64,000 nt of DNA from Bradyrhizobium erythrophlei (GCA_900129675.1 FSRD01000003.1:744001-808000), one strand, 5' to 3'; counted from the stretch's first letter, positions 1 through 8,861 are shown. Program-made: numbers and translations. Notes: generated by a model from the sequence alone, not told the origin.

Positions 1-91
1 AGCAAGCCCTCCTGTCTCTCGCTTCATTGATCGCCTCACAACTCGACTCACCCTGTCCACGATAACCTTCGGCGACCGCGCGTTAGCGGAA

Positions 92-349
92 GTGAGGGAG
101 GTCGTCGTGGTGCAACTTCAACTTTTAGATTTGATGATCAGGGAATGCGGCGCCGTGCCAATGGACGCAGCGACACGCGCCGATCTGATCGATCTCATAG
201 CCCGCGTTATAGCAGCGGTATTTCACGAGGAGAGGAGAAGGGGAAATGACAGAGCTCTTGCACAATCCCAAAATCAAACCGGAGCATCTGGCTCGCAAGG
301 CGATCGTCTACCTTCGGCAATCCAGCGAAAAGCAAGTACGACAGAATAA
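92..349 (+). CDS. Small hypothetical protein upstream of the recombinase
   Basis: An 85-codon open frame precedes and overlaps the serine recombinase gene by about 100 bases. The first 50 residues look protein-like (a helical stretch around residues 8-45), while the last 35 residues lie in the overlap and read like a frame shadow. GTG codons at 107 and 110 are alternative starts. I do not recognise a family. It could be a small partner of the recombinase or a chance frame; the long overlap argues for caution. Confidence 0.3.
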   Translation: MREVVVVQLQLLDLMIRECGAVPMDAATRADLIDLIARVIAAVFHEERRRGNDRALAQSQNQTGASGSQGDRLPSAIQRKASTTE

Positions 350-2378
350 GGAAAGTCAGCTCCTCCAGTATGCGATGGCTGAACGGGTGCGTGCGCTGGG
401 CTGGCAGGAGGTCGAGATCATCAACAATGACCTGGGATCGAGCGCGGGCCTTGCCGCCGCCCAGCGGGAAGGCTTTGAGCGCGTCCTCAGCTCGGTAGCT
501 CTGGGAGAGGTCGGAATCGTCGGCAGCCGAGAGGTATCACGGCTATCCCGAACGGACAAAGATTGGTGTCGGCTGTTGGAGGTATGCCAGATCTTTGGAA
601 CGCTAATCGCTGACGAGCAACAGGTCTACGATCTGAATAATCTCGACGATCAGTTGGTGTTGGGTATCAAAGGGACACTCAGCGTCGTCGAGCTCAAGGT
701 TATACGCCAACGAATGCTGGCAGGACAGGAGACCAAAGCGCGCCGCGGCGAACTGTTCAAAAGGCTTCCGATTGGGTATGCTCGCGACCCCGTGGGTAAG
801 ATCATGTTTCATCCCGACCGACGGGTCTGCGAAGCGATACAGCTTGTGTTCGCCAAGTTTCGAGAACTGTGGAGCGTGCGTCAGACATTCCAATGGTTCC
901 GTGATCACGACCTGGAGCTACCGGTCAATCCCATACAGGGAACGCGGCTGATCTGGAAGGTTCCTTCGCAGAGCCTAGTCCGCGACATTTTACGCAATCC
1001 CTTCTACGCCGGTGCCTATGTTTGGGGACGGCGTCCAGTAACGACCTTGCTGGTAGGAGGCCGGCTCGAGAAACGTCAGAGCGCGATGCGCCGCGCCGAA
1101 GAGTGCCGCGTCTTCATCCGCGATCATCATGTAGGTTATATTGACTGGGCAACCTACGAAGAGAATCAGCGAATGATACGGCGCAATTCGGTGAACTGGG
1201 AGGGGGACGAATCGATGCCGGCGATTCGCGCTGGCCAGGGTCTTCTGGTCGGACTCCTGCGCTGCGGACATTGTGGACGCAAGCTGCATGTACGGTATTG
1301 GGGCGGCCGCGGCACCCATGCGCGCTACCTTTGCAAAGGCGACTACGATGATGGCGGGCAGTATTGCATCGGGTTCGGCGGCAGTTCGGTAGACCGGTGC
1401 GTAGGACAAGAACTATTAAAGGCGATCGCGCCATTGGGGGTGGAAGCCAGTCTGCGAGCTCTCGAAGAGCTGAGTGCCGGCGGCACCGCTCAACGTGCCG
1501 CCCTATCCCGCAAGCTCGAGCAACTGGTGTATGAGGCGAGGAAGGCCTTCGAACAGTACGACGCGGTGGATGCCCGGAATCGACTTGCAGCCAGCGAGTT
1601 GGAACAGCGGTGGAACGCAAAGCTGGAAGAGATCGAGGCAGTCAAGCAGCGGCTTTCCAGTCTCGAAACCGAGCGCTACTCCTTATCGCCTGAAGAGGAA
1701 ATCAGAATACGTTCGATGGGCGATCACTTTGCTGGAGTCTGGCAGAGCAACCACTGTCCCCCGACACTTAAGAAGATGATCTTCCGCACCGCCATCGAAG
1801 AGATCATTGTGCGCACTGACCAGGATAAAAAAACCATCGAGTTGGTGATTCACTGGAAGGGAGGTGCGCATACGCAGCTCGCGATGGAACGACCGCGTTC
1901 CGCAGCGGAAACGGCCACGCCCATGGAGGCGCTGGAGATCATTCGTCGCATGGCTGTTCGATACGGCGACGACCAGATTGCCTCTGTGTTGAACCGACGC
2001 GGCTATTCCACGGGCAAAGGGAAGCGGTGGAATCAGACCCGTGTAGCGACAGCCCGGCGTAACCATTCGATTGCCGGTCAAAAGCGAGCTCTGCACGATC
2101 CGGAGAGAGTGAGTTTGAGCGAAGCTGCGCGAATATGCGGCGTCAGTCACCACACCATCCAAAGGCTGGTTGAAGCCGGCCTGTTGAAGCGCGAACAAAT
2201 AACTCCTCGTGCACCTTGGGAGGTCAGCCGCCATGATTTGGATGCTGAACTCATTCGCAGCGTTATTGAGCGCCTCCACCGCACCGGCAAGCTAGTTCTG
2301 CAGGGGGGTTGCGCGGAAGACCAGCTTGCGTTGTTCACTGAAAATCAAGGAGATGATAATGCCCGGTATCTTGAGTGA
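246..2378 (+). CDS. Large serine recombinase (resolvase/invertase family)
   Basis: A 710-residue site-specific DNA recombinase that would cut and rejoin DNA through a serine-DNA intermediate. The N-terminal resolvase domain shows the YLRQSS motif with the candidate catalytic serine at residue 26 and the SRLSR motif near residue 100. A recombinase domain follows (about residues 170-290), then a zinc ribbon starting with RCGHCGRKL near residue 337, a charged coiled-coil-like stretch (about 400-480) and a C-terminal helix-turn-helix (SEAARICGVSHHTIQRL). The length fits large serine integrases of mobile elements. The start is supported by GGAGAGGAGAAGGGG just before the ATG. Its 3' end overlaps the truncated end of an IS91-type transposase on the other strand, which suggests that the element it belongs to is inserted there. 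Confidence 0.9.
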   Translation: MTELLHNPKIKPEHLARKAIVYLRQSSEKQVRQNKESQLLQYAMAERVRALGWQEVEIINNDLGSSAGLAAAQREGFERVLSSVALGEVGIVGSREVSRLSRTDKDWCRLLEVCQIFGTLIADEQQVYDLNNLDDQLVLGIKGTLSVVELKVIRQRMLAGQETKARRGELFKRLPIGYARDPVGKIMFHPDRRVCEAIQLVFAKFRELWSVRQTFQWFRDHDLELPVNPIQGTRLIWKVPSQSLVRDILRNPFYAGAYVWGRRPVTTLLVGGRLEKRQSAMRRAEECRVFIRDHHVGYIDWATYEENQRMIRRNSVNWEGDESMPAIRAGQGLLVGLLRCGHCGRKLHVRYWGGRGTHARYLCKGDYDDGGQYCIGFGGSSVDRCVGQELLKAIAPLGVEASLRALEELSAGGTAQRAALSRKLEQLVYEARKAFEQYDAVDARNRLAASELEQRWNAKLEEIEAVKQRLSSLETERYSLSPEEEIRIRSMGDHFAGVWQSNHCPPTLKKMIFRTAIEEIIVRTDQDKKTIELVIHWKGGAHTQLAMERPRSAAETATPMEALEIIRRMAVRYGDDQIASVLNRRGYSTGKGKRWNQTRVATARRNHSIAGQKRALHDPERVSLSEAARICGVSHHTIQRLVEAGLLKREQITPRAPWEVSRHDLDAELIRSVIERLHRTGKLVLQGGCAEDQLALFTENQGDDNARYLE

Positions 2379-2857
2379 GGGTTCTGGCTCATCGCGGAGC
2401 CCCAGGTGTGGAGCACCGAGGTGAAGCCGATCTTGACGCCGAGGCGCCTGGGATCGGCCGCAATCGTGCGCATGGTCTGCGAGGAAGCCTTGAACAAGAG
2501 ATCGTAGACGACGGCCTTGTTCTGGTAGGCGATGGCGGCAATCCGCGCCGGCAGCGTGAAAACGACGTGGAAGTAAGGGACGTCCAGCAGTTCTGACTTG
2601 CGCTGCTTCATCCATGCCAGCGCCTGCGAGCTCTGGCACTTGGGGCAATGCCTATTACGGCAGCTGTTGTAGGCGATCTGCGTGTGCAAGCAGTCCTCGC
2701 AGCGCATGACATGCCCGCCGAGAGCTGCCGTGCGGCAGCTCTCGATCGCCGACATCACCTTCAACTGGCCGAGGCTGACGTGACCATCATTAGCCTTACG
2801 CCAGGCGGGCCCGTGGTCGCGGAAGATATCCGCGATCTCCAGGGCGGGACGAGCCAT
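2345..2857 (-). pseudogene. Truncated IS91-family transposase (N-terminal part)
   Basis: The first 155 or so residues match IS91-type Y2 transposases: a zinc-binding region with C-x2-C and a second cysteine/histidine set (SCRNRHCPKCQ), then WMKQRKSELLDVPYFHVVFTLP and VLHTWGS. Family members are usually near 400 residues and contain an HUH motif and catalytic tyrosines further on. Here the reading frame loses family resemblance right after the HTWGS motif and stops within 15 residues, so the catalytic part is missing. The breakpoint coincides with the 3' end of the serine recombinase gene at about 2378. It is presumably inactive. Confidence 0.75.
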
Positions 2858-2869
2858 GATCGGCGTGGC

Positions 2870-3745
2870 TTATGCCGGCGGCTTCTTCTCCGATGTCAGC
2901 GGCGTGAGCCGATCCAACGGGCTCATGACCGCGCGGATCACGTTGGTGGCCACCTGCGCATAGAGCGCGGTCGTATCGAGCCTGGCATGTCCGAGCAAAA
3001 CCTGGATCAAACGCACATCGGTTTTCTCTTCGAGCAGGTGGGTGGCAAAGCTGTGGCGCAATGTGTGAGGCGTCACTCGCTTCTTGATCACCGCCCTGTC
3101 GGCAGCGGCATGAACGGCGCGATTGAATTGCCGCGTCGTCAGCGGCAGCAGCGGATCACGGCCCGGGAACAGCCAGACCGCGGGCCGGGCGATGCGATAC
3201 CAATCGCGCAGCAACTCCAACAGCCGCGGGGAAAGCATTGCAAAGCGATCCTTGCGCCCCTTGCCCTGCTCGATGCGCAGCAGCATGCGCTCGGAATCGA
3301 TGTCCGACACCTTCAGCGCCACGACTTCGGAGACCCGCAGTCCGGCGCCATAGGCGGCGCCCAGCGCGGCCTTGTACTTCGGCCCAGGGGCCGCCTCCAG
3401 CAGCCGTGCGATCTCCTCCAGGCTCAAGACCACCGGGATCCTGCGCGGCTCCCGCACGAAAGTGAGGTGCCTTGCCATCTCGGGGCGGTCGAGCGTCACG
3501 GTGAAGAGGAAACGCAGCGCCGCAACCGAGCCATTGATGCTCGGCGCACGCACCCCGATCTGCGTCTGATGCAGCTGGAAAAGGCGAAGATCCTCAGGCG
3601 CGGCCGTATCCGGCGCGCGGCCGAGAAAGGCTGTAAATGTCCTGACGTGCCGGATATAGTCGTTGTGCGTCTTCTCGACGAAGTTGCGCACCGTCATGTC
3701 TTCGATCATGCGCCGGCGCAGCGGGCTGATGGGTTTATCACTCAT
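2870..3745 (-). CDS. Tyrosine recombinase/phage-type integrase of the IS91-like element
   Basis: A 291-residue site-specific recombinase. An N-terminal SAM-like core-binding domain (VEKTHNDYIRHVRTF) is followed by a catalytic domain with the expected Arg (GAGLRVSE), His-x-x-Arg (HTLRHSFATHLLE), His (LLGHARLDTT) and the Tyr nucleophile (ALYAQV), so it looks intact. The start at 3745 is chosen because AGGAG lies seven bases before the ATG; upstream in-frame codons look non-coding. It is transcribed towards, and 12 bases from, the truncated transposase, the order seen in IS91-like elements that carry an additional tyrosine recombinase. Confidence 0.9.
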   Translation of the reverse strand: MSDKPISPLRRRMIEDMTVRNFVEKTHNDYIRHVRTFTAFLGRAPDTAAPEDLRLFQLHQTQIGVRAPSINGSVAALRFLFTVTLDRPEMARHLTFVREPRRIPVVLSLEEIARLLEAAPGPKYKAALGAAYGAGLRVSEVVALKVSDIDSERMLLRIEQGKGRKDRFAMLSPRLLELLRDWYRIARPAVWLFPGRDPLLPLTTRQFNRAVHAAADRAVIKKRVTPHTLRHSFATHLLEEKTDVRLIQVLLGHARLDTTALYAQVATNVIRAVMSPLDRLTPLTSEKKPPA

Positions 3746-3851
3746 CGGGGTGCTCCTGTCTTGAGGTGGAGGTTGATTGACCCCTCGATTCTCAAGACAG
3801 GACGCCCGGCTTGTCACCGTCTCCCGCTTACCTCACCTCGTCACTCCATCG

Positions 3852-3912
3852 GTGCCACTGGCTCCGCTCCGCGCGCAGCGCGCTCCCGCAAAGCGGGTTC
3901 GTTCAGTGGCAC
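3852..3912. repeat. Inverted repeat at the end of the IS91-like element
   Basis: GTGCCACTG (3852-3860) pairs with CAGTGGCAC (3904-3912). Inside lie two smaller palindromes, including GCGCGCAGCGCGC. IS91-type elements have hairpin-forming subterminal ends used in rolling-circle transposition, so this is plausibly one element end. The assignment is inference. Confidence 0.4.
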
Positions 3913-4065
3913 TTTTCGGACATGTCGATGCAGTCGCTGCACGTCGGCTATTGGGGGAACAGCGGACCTTACTCAGACGCGGCCTGAAGTCTGAAAATGA
4001 CCGGGCGAGTGTTAAAACGACGCTTCCGACCCTTTGCCGATCTGTACCCGCGGCGATTATTCCTG

Positions 4066-4428
4066 TCAGGAAGTGCCGATGTTCGGCCGGCGGGTTCGCT
4101 TAATCATCCAGTCCAGTGCGGCCGCCATCGCAAGTCCAACACAGGCTGCCAATGCATCGACGGCGAAATCCTCGAGCCGGGCATGCCGTCCCGGCGCCCA
4201 GAATTGCAGGATCTCGAGCACGCCGATCATGACGACGGCGACGGCCGTCGTTATCAGCCGGTTACGGCTATAGGCCACCCCGAACGCGATGCCAACCAGG
4301 ACGAAGGCGAGGGCATGTTCGCCGTCCTGGCCGAGGTCGGAATGCGGCCGATACGATGGCGGACCGAGCGTTGCGAACGCAACGGCCGCGGCCAACGCCC
4401 AGGCGAGCAGTCTGAAGATCCGGTTCAT
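4066..4428 (-). CDS. VanZ-like membrane protein
   Basis: A 120-residue inner-membrane protein with about four hydrophobic segments (roughly residues 5-22, 36-52, 58-76 and 88-108). The pattern of DGEHALAFVLVGIAFG followed by EILQFWAPGRHARLEDFAVDALAACVG is typical of the VanZ-like family, named from a glycopeptide-resistance accessory protein but of unknown role in most bacteria. The stop falls 130 bases beyond the IS91 end, and the gene reads leftwards. Nothing nearby suggests a resistance function, so the name should be taken as a fold label only. Confidence 0.8.
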   Translation of the reverse strand: MNRIFRLLAWALAAAVAFATLGPPSYRPHSDLGQDGEHALAFVLVGIAFGVAYSRNRLITTAVAVVMIGVLEILQFWAPGRHARLEDFAVDALAACVGLAMAAALDWMIKRTRRPNIGTS

Positions 4429-4514
4429 CGTGCCGGATTAGCACGGTTTGTCCGCCTGATATCGTTCACGCCGGCTCGAGGTGGGCGTGTGGTTAATACG
4501 CAATTTTCCTGCAT

Positions 4515-5129
4515 CTACAGCGGTTCCCGCACGCCCATACCGTGCATGAAGCGCTCCCGGATTTGTACGGGATCGCGGCGGGTAGTGCCGACACCCGGCT
4601 TGTCGTCGATCCGCACGCCGATCAGGGTAGGCCCCGTGGCCGACATGGATTGATCGATCAGACGCTCGAAATCCTCCTCGTCCGCCGCCCAGGCGCTGTT
4701 GACAAGGCCGCACGCGACCGCGATCGCGACGATGTCGGCTACCGCGGCGGCCGGCGTCGGCTGTGCCCCGGTGATCTGGTAGACGCCATTGTCCATCACC
4801 ACCATGGTGAGGTTTTTGGGGGCCAGCGTCGCAATGGTCGACAGCGAACCGAGCTGCATCAGCAGCGAGCCGTCGCCTTCGAGCGCGAAGATGCGCCGCT
4901 TCGGTTGCGCCAGCGCCACGCCGAGCGCAATCGGGAAGGCGAGGCCCATGCTGCCGAGCATGTAGAAGTTCTGCGGGCGGTGCCCGGCGGCCCACAAATC
5001 GAAATTGGTGTTGCCGATGCCGCCGATCACGGCTTCCTCATGCTCGAGTTTCCTGATCAGCCGCGAGGTGAGATCGAAGCGGTTCATCACCTTGGTGTTG
5101 CGCGCAGACAGGCTGGTTGCGGTGTTCAT
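4515..5129 (-). CDS. TPP-dependent decarboxylase, beta (C-terminal domain) subunit, sulfopyruvate decarboxylase type
   Basis: A 204-residue subunit resembling the C-terminal TPP-binding domain of ComE-type enzymes. The diphosphate/Mg motif appears as EGDGSLLMQLGSLSTI and continues to VVMDNGVYQITG. GSMGLAFPIALGVALA precedes it as in acetolactate-synthase-like enzymes. The start at 5129 places it 8 bases after the alpha subunit stop, so the two are translationally linked. Family members decarboxylate sulfopyruvate, phosphonopyruvate or related 2-oxoacids; the substrate here is not evident. The neighbouring TctC-type binding protein, amidohydrolase and 2-hydroxyacid dehydrogenase point to catabolism of an organic acid. 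Confidence 0.8.
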   Translation of the reverse strand: MNTATSLSARNTKVMNRFDLTSRLIRKLEHEEAVIGGIGNTNFDLWAAGHRPQNFYMLGSMGLAFPIALGVALAQPKRRIFALEGDGSLLMQLGSLSTIATLAPKNLTMVVMDNGVYQITGAQPTPAAAVADIVAIAVACGLVNSAWAADEEDFERLIDQSMSATGPTLIGVRIDDKPGVGTTRRDPVQIRERFMHGMGVREPL

Positions 5130-5137
5130 GCGATCGC

Positions 5138-5695
5138 TCACTTGTCGAAGGTTTTGCCGCCGGTCAACAGCGGCGAGAGGATCAGCGCCACCGGCGCCTG
5201 GGTGGTGATGGCCTGCTTGATCGAGCGATCGACGATGAACTCGAACTCTTCGAGCCGGGTGCAGGTGTGATGCTCCATCGCGAGCGAATCCAGCACCGGA
5301 CGCATGGTGCGGCACACCAGCGACTGGCCGTAATTGAACTCGCCGAGCGTGCCGCGCTCGGACACGAACATGATCAGCGGGATCTGATAGGGGATCGCGA
5401 GCGATGCCAGCACGTTCGCCAGCGTCGCGAAGCCACTGGTCTGCATCAGCACCGCGCCGCGCATGCCGCCCATCCAGGCGCCGGAGACGATGCCGACGGC
5501 CTCTTCCTCGCGCGCGGTGGGAAAGGTCGTGAAGAACGGATCGGCGTGGATGTTCTTGATCAGCGTCGTCAGCACGCGGTCAGGCACATAGGGCACCAGG
5601 CGGATGTCGTTACGCTTGAGCGCCTGCAGCACGATGCCGTGCCAGCTCTTCTCGTCAGAGGTCTGGGACGAAGTTCGCTGCTCCGCAACCGCCAT
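5138..5695 (-). CDS. TPP-dependent decarboxylase, alpha (N-terminal domain) subunit, sulfopyruvate decarboxylase type
   Basis: A 185-residue subunit matching the N-terminal PYR domain of ComD-like enzymes. It carries the cofactor-activating Glu region (TAREEEAVGIVSGAWMGG) and the conserved MQTSGFATLANVLASLAIPYQIPLIMFVSERG. The start at 5695 is preceded by GGGAGAACAAG; the open frame extends further upstream but overlaps the divergent TctC gene leader and looks non-coding. It forms a two-gene operon with the beta subunit. The gene diverges from the TctC-type gene at 5889, and a shared control region of about 190 bases lies between them. Confidence 0.8.
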   Translation of the reverse strand: MAVAEQRTSSQTSDEKSWHGIVLQALKRNDIRLVPYVPDRVLTTLIKNIHADPFFTTFPTAREEEAVGIVSGAWMGGMRGAVLMQTSGFATLANVLASLAIPYQIPLIMFVSERGTLGEFNYGQSLVCRTMRPVLDSLAMEHHTCTRLEEFEFIVDRSIKQAITTQAPVALILSPLLTGGKTFDK

Positions 5696-5888
5696 CTTGT
5701 TCTCCCTTGTTTCGCGACGATTTTCGTTCGCGATCCAAATCGCGGTCGCCTTGTTCAGGCGCCGAAACTTGACGCGACCAGCGGGATTGTCAACATGCCC
5801 TGTCGGTACCGTGGTCTGCGCACAGTGGCGATGCCGCCATTCTGTCGGCGTGGCACAATGTGAGATAACGAGAACAGGGAGGAGCGCC

Positions 5889-6854
5889 ATGGGAAGCCGG
5901 ATCCGGATCGCTGCCGTCGCGGCGGTCATGTGTGCGGCGGCCGGCGCGGTATCCGCGCAATCATTTCCCTCCAAAGCCGTGCATATTTTCGTGCCCTATA
6001 CCGCCGGCGGGGGCGTCGATGTCCTCGCGCGTACGCTGGGCGACGTGGTCTCAAAGGAATGGGGACAGTCGGTCGTGGTCGAAAACCGGCCGGGCGCCGG
6101 TGGGCTGATTGCCTCGCAGGCGCTGGCGACGTCGCCGCCGGATGGCTACACCCTGATCGTCGTCGCCAGCGGCCACGCCACCAATGCGTTCCTGTATCCG
6201 AAAATTCCCTACGATACTTTCCGGGATTTCACGCCGATCTCGCTGCTGGCGTCGTCGCCAAATGTGCTGCTGGTGCGGGCCGATTCGCCGTTCAAGACGC
6301 TGGGCGACATGATCGCGGCGGCAAGGGCGAAGCCGGGGAGCCTGTCCTTTGCCCACGCCGGCACCGGAACGTCGACGCATCTGGCCGGCGAGCTTTTGAA
6401 GAACCTCGCCAAGATCGATCTCAACGCCATTCCTTACAAGGGCGGCGCGCCGGCGATCAACGATTTGCTCGGCGGGCAGATCCCGATGTCCTTCAACAAC
6501 GGCCCGGAATCGATCGGACAGCTGGAGGCCGGCACCGTACGCGCCCTTGCGGTTACCACGGCCACGCGGGCGCCGTTCCTGCCCGACGTGCCCAGCATGT
6601 CGGAGGCGGTGCCGGGCTATGACACCGAAGTGTGGTGGGGCCTGCTCGGGCCGGCTGGCATGCCGCCGGAGCTACTGACAAAACTCTCGCATGATTTTGT
6701 CGCAGCGGTGAATACGGACTCGGTCAAGGAGCGCCTGACCAAGCTCGGCGCCGTGCCGATCGGCAGCACGCCGCAGCAGTTCGATGCCAAGATCCATGCC
6801 GACTACGACAAATGGGGGCCGATCATCAAGGCCGCCGGAATGACAGCCGAATGA
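5889..6854 (+). CDS. Tripartite tricarboxylate transporter-type solute-binding protein (TctC/Bug family)
   Basis: A 321-residue periplasmic binding protein with a signal peptide cut near residue 23 (AGAVSAQ). It shows the family's hallmark first beta-strand and loop (FPSKAVHIFVPYTAGGGVDVLAR), VVENRPGAGG, and the late YDTEVWWGLLGPAGMP segment. The start is supported by GGGAGGAG before the ATG. Bug proteins normally serve TctAB membrane components, which are not in this window, so it may use permeases encoded elsewhere or act as a sensor. It heads a rightward set with the amidohydrolase and dehydrogenase, suggesting uptake of a carboxylate that those enzymes degrade. Confidence 0.9.
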   Translation: MGSRIRIAAVAAVMCAAAGAVSAQSFPSKAVHIFVPYTAGGGVDVLARTLGDVVSKEWGQSVVVENRPGAGGLIASQALATSPPDGYTLIVVASGHATNAFLYPKIPYDTFRDFTPISLLASSPNVLLVRADSPFKTLGDMIAAARAKPGSLSFAHAGTGTSTHLAGELLKNLAKIDLNAIPYKGGAPAINDLLGGQIPMSFNNGPESIGQLEAGTVRALAVTTATRAPFLPDVPSMSEAVPGYDTEVWWGLLGPAGMPPELLTKLSHDFVAAVNTDSVKERLTKLGAVPIGSTPQQFDAKIHADYDKWGPIIKAAGMTAE

Positions 6855-6858
6855 CGCG

Positions 6859-7755
6859 GTGGCACATCAGATGATTCCCGCCTGCCTGCCGCCGCGCCAG
6901 GTCAGCCGCCCGAAGCAGCCGCTGCCGCCAAACGCCTGCGATACCCATGCCCATGTGTTCGGGCCGGGGGATCGCTTTCCCTATGCGGACGATCGCAGCT
7001 ACACGCCGCCGGATGCACCGCTGGAAAAATATCTCGCGATGCTAGATGGGATCGGCTTTGCCCGCGGCGTACTGGTGCAGGGCAGCGCGCATGGCCACGA
7101 CAATTCCGCGATGCTGGACGCGCTGAAACGTCAGCCCGAGCGCCTGCGCGGCGTCGCGGTGGCCGACGCCGATATTTCGCCGACGACCTTGCGCGCGTGG
7201 AACAGACTCGGCGTGCGCGGCCTGCGCTTCAACCATTTCTTTCGCGGCGGGCAATTGCACTATCGCGGCGGCGTGCCGCTCACCGCGGCAGGAAGGCTTG
7301 CGCCGGTCATGGCCGAACTCGGCTGGCATCTTCAGCTCTGGATCGATGTGAAGGATTTGCCGCAGACGATTCCGCTGCTGAAATCGTTCGGCCTGCCAGT
7401 CGTGATCGACCACATGGGCCGCACCGATGCCCGCGCCGGCACCGGCACGGAAGGTTTCCAGAGTCTGTTGCGCGCGGTCGGCGACGGCTGGTGCTGGGCA
7501 AAACTGTCGGGCGCGCATCGCCTCAGCCAGAACGCGCCTGATTATCCCGACGCGCGGCCGTTTCACGAAGCGCTGGTGAAGGCGAACCCGGAAGCGTTGG
7601 TGTGGGGCGGCGACTGGCCGCATCCCCGCGTCGAGGGCGAGATGCCCGATGCCGGACATCTGCTCGAATTGTTCCAGCTGTGGACGCCGGATCAGGCGGC
7701 GCAGCAGCGCATTCTCGTCACCAGCCCCGCAAAACTCTATGGCTTCCCTCACTGA
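6859..7755 (+). CDS. Amidohydrolase, 2-pyrone-4,6-dicarboxylate hydrolase-like
   Basis: A 298-residue TIM-barrel metal hydrolase of the amidohydrolase-2 group. Visible signatures are DTHAHVFGP near residue 28 (metal-binding H-x-H), VVIDHMGRTDA, and VWGGDWPHP near residue 253 with the catalytic Asp. The pattern DTHAHVFGPGDRFPYADDRSYTPPDAPLEKYLAMLD is close to LigI-type lactonases, which open the pyrone ring of 2-pyrone-4,6-dicarboxylate. The frame opens with GTG at 6859, with ATG at 6871 as the alternative; neither has a clear ribosome-binding site. It starts almost at the stop codon of the TctC gene and is probably co-translated. Confidence 0.85.
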   Translation: MAHQMIPACLPPRQVSRPKQPLPPNACDTHAHVFGPGDRFPYADDRSYTPPDAPLEKYLAMLDGIGFARGVLVQGSAHGHDNSAMLDALKRQPERLRGVAVADADISPTTLRAWNRLGVRGLRFNHFFRGGQLHYRGGVPLTAAGRLAPVMAELGWHLQLWIDVKDLPQTIPLLKSFGLPVVIDHMGRTDARAGTGTEGFQSLLRAVGDGWCWAKLSGAHRLSQNAPDYPDARPFHEALVKANPEALVWGGDWPHPRVEGEMPDAGHLLELFQLWTPDQAAQQRILVTSPAKLYGFPH

Positions 7756-7769
7756 AAGTCGTTCTAGCA

Positions 7770-8819
7770 ATGTCCGTGAATAACAAGCGCGTCTTCTACG
7801 TCAAATATCTCGCCCATGAGATCTATGCCGAGATCCTCAAGGCCCGGCCCGATGTGCGGCTCGACCGGCTGGAGAATGAAAGCCCGGATGACCTCACGGC
7901 CCCCATCCTGTCCGCCGCGCACGCCTATCAGATCGGCGCTGCGCGCGACGAACTGGCACGACATTTCCATGTCGATCATGACCTGCTGCGGCGGGCGCCG
8001 AACCTGCTGATCGTCTCCTCGAACGGCGCCGGTTTCGATCCGGTCGATGTCGACGCCTGCACGGCGGCGGGCGTGCTGGTCGTCAATCAATCCGGCGGCA
8101 ACGCCAATTCCGTCGCCGAGCATGCGCTGGGAATGTTGCTGACGCTGTCGAAACGTATCCTCGAGGCTGATCGCGTGCTGCGGCGCGAGGCGAACGTCAA
8201 TCGCAATGCGCTGATCGGCAACGAAGTCGGAGGCAAGACCATCGGCATTGTCGGGCTCGGCAATGTCGGCCGCCGCATCGCCGAACTCTGCAAGGGCCTG
8301 CTCCATATGAAGGTGATTGCCTACGACCCCTATCTCACCGCCGAGGTGATGGCTGACCGGGGCGGGGAGAAGGTCGAACTGGACGATCTCCTGCGCCGTT
8401 CGGATTTCGTGTCGATCTCTTGCCCGCTGACCAAGGACAATCGCGGCATGATCGGCAGCCACGAATTCGCGTTGATGCAGCCGCATGCCTTTTTCATCAC
8501 CACCGCGCGCGGCTTCATTCATGACGAGGCTGCCCTTGAGGATGCGCTGCGCCACAAACGCATCGCCGGCGCCGGCCTCGACGTCTGGGCCAAGGAGCCG
8601 CCGCCGCCGGACCATCCGCTGCTGCAGTTCGACAATGTGCTGGCGAGCCCGCACACCGCGGGCGTCACCAGGGAAGCGCGAATGAACATGGGCAAGATTG
8701 CCGCCGAGCAGATTCTCGACGGGCTCGACGGCAAGCGGCCGCCGCGTATCGTCAACCCCGAGGTCTGGCCTGACTACGCCAGGCGCTTCGAACGGACGTT
8801 CGGCTTTGTGCCGAAATAG
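7770..8819 (+). CDS. D-2-hydroxyacid dehydrogenase (NAD-dependent)
   Basis: A 349-residue oxidoreductase of the D-isomer-specific 2-hydroxyacid family. The Rossmann motif TIGIVGLGNVGRRIAE lies near residue 157. The catalytic Arg (TTARG), Glu (AKEPPPPDHPL) and His (ASPHTAGVT) occur in the expected order. It probably interconverts a 2-oxoacid and a D-2-hydroxyacid; the neighbouring TPP decarboxylase also uses 2-oxoacids. The ATG at 7770 lies 15 bases after the amidohydrolase stop; the open frame upstream overlaps that gene and is not used. A strong hairpin follows the stop codon. Confidence 0.9.
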   Translation: MSVNNKRVFYVKYLAHEIYAEILKARPDVRLDRLENESPDDLTAPILSAAHAYQIGAARDELARHFHVDHDLLRRAPNLLIVSSNGAGFDPVDVDACTAAGVLVVNQSGGNANSVAEHALGMLLTLSKRILEADRVLRREANVNRNALIGNEVGGKTIGIVGLGNVGRRIAELCKGLLHMKVIAYDPYLTAEVMADRGGEKVELDDLLRRSDFVSISCPLTKDNRGMIGSHEFALMQPHAFFITTARGFIHDEAALEDALRHKRIAGAGLDVWAKEPPPPDHPLLQFDNVLASPHTAGVTREARMNMGKIAAEQILDGLDGKRPPRIVNPEVWPDYARRFERTFGFVPK

Positions 8820-8826
8820 CGGCTCC

Positions 8827-8861
8827 GGCGGGCAAAATCCGGGGAGAAGATTTTGTCCGCC
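8827..8861 (+). terminator. Hairpin after the dehydrogenase gene
   Basis: GGCGGGCAAAATC (8827-8839) pairs with GATTTTGTCCGCC (8849-8861) with one G-T pair. It lies just after the stop codon of the rightward operon. There is no U-run, so it may stabilise the 3' end or assist termination rather than act as a classical terminator. Confidence 0.4.

Larger units (their letters stand above)
2379..3912 (-). mobile_element. IS91-like element, truncated at its transposase end
   Basis: This segment contains the intact tyrosine recombinase gene and the 5' part of the transposase. The left limit is the point where transposase similarity ends, next to the serine recombinase stop codon; the right limit is the palindromic sequence at 3852-3912. 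I cannot define the exact ends or a target site by eye. Confidence 0.5.
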
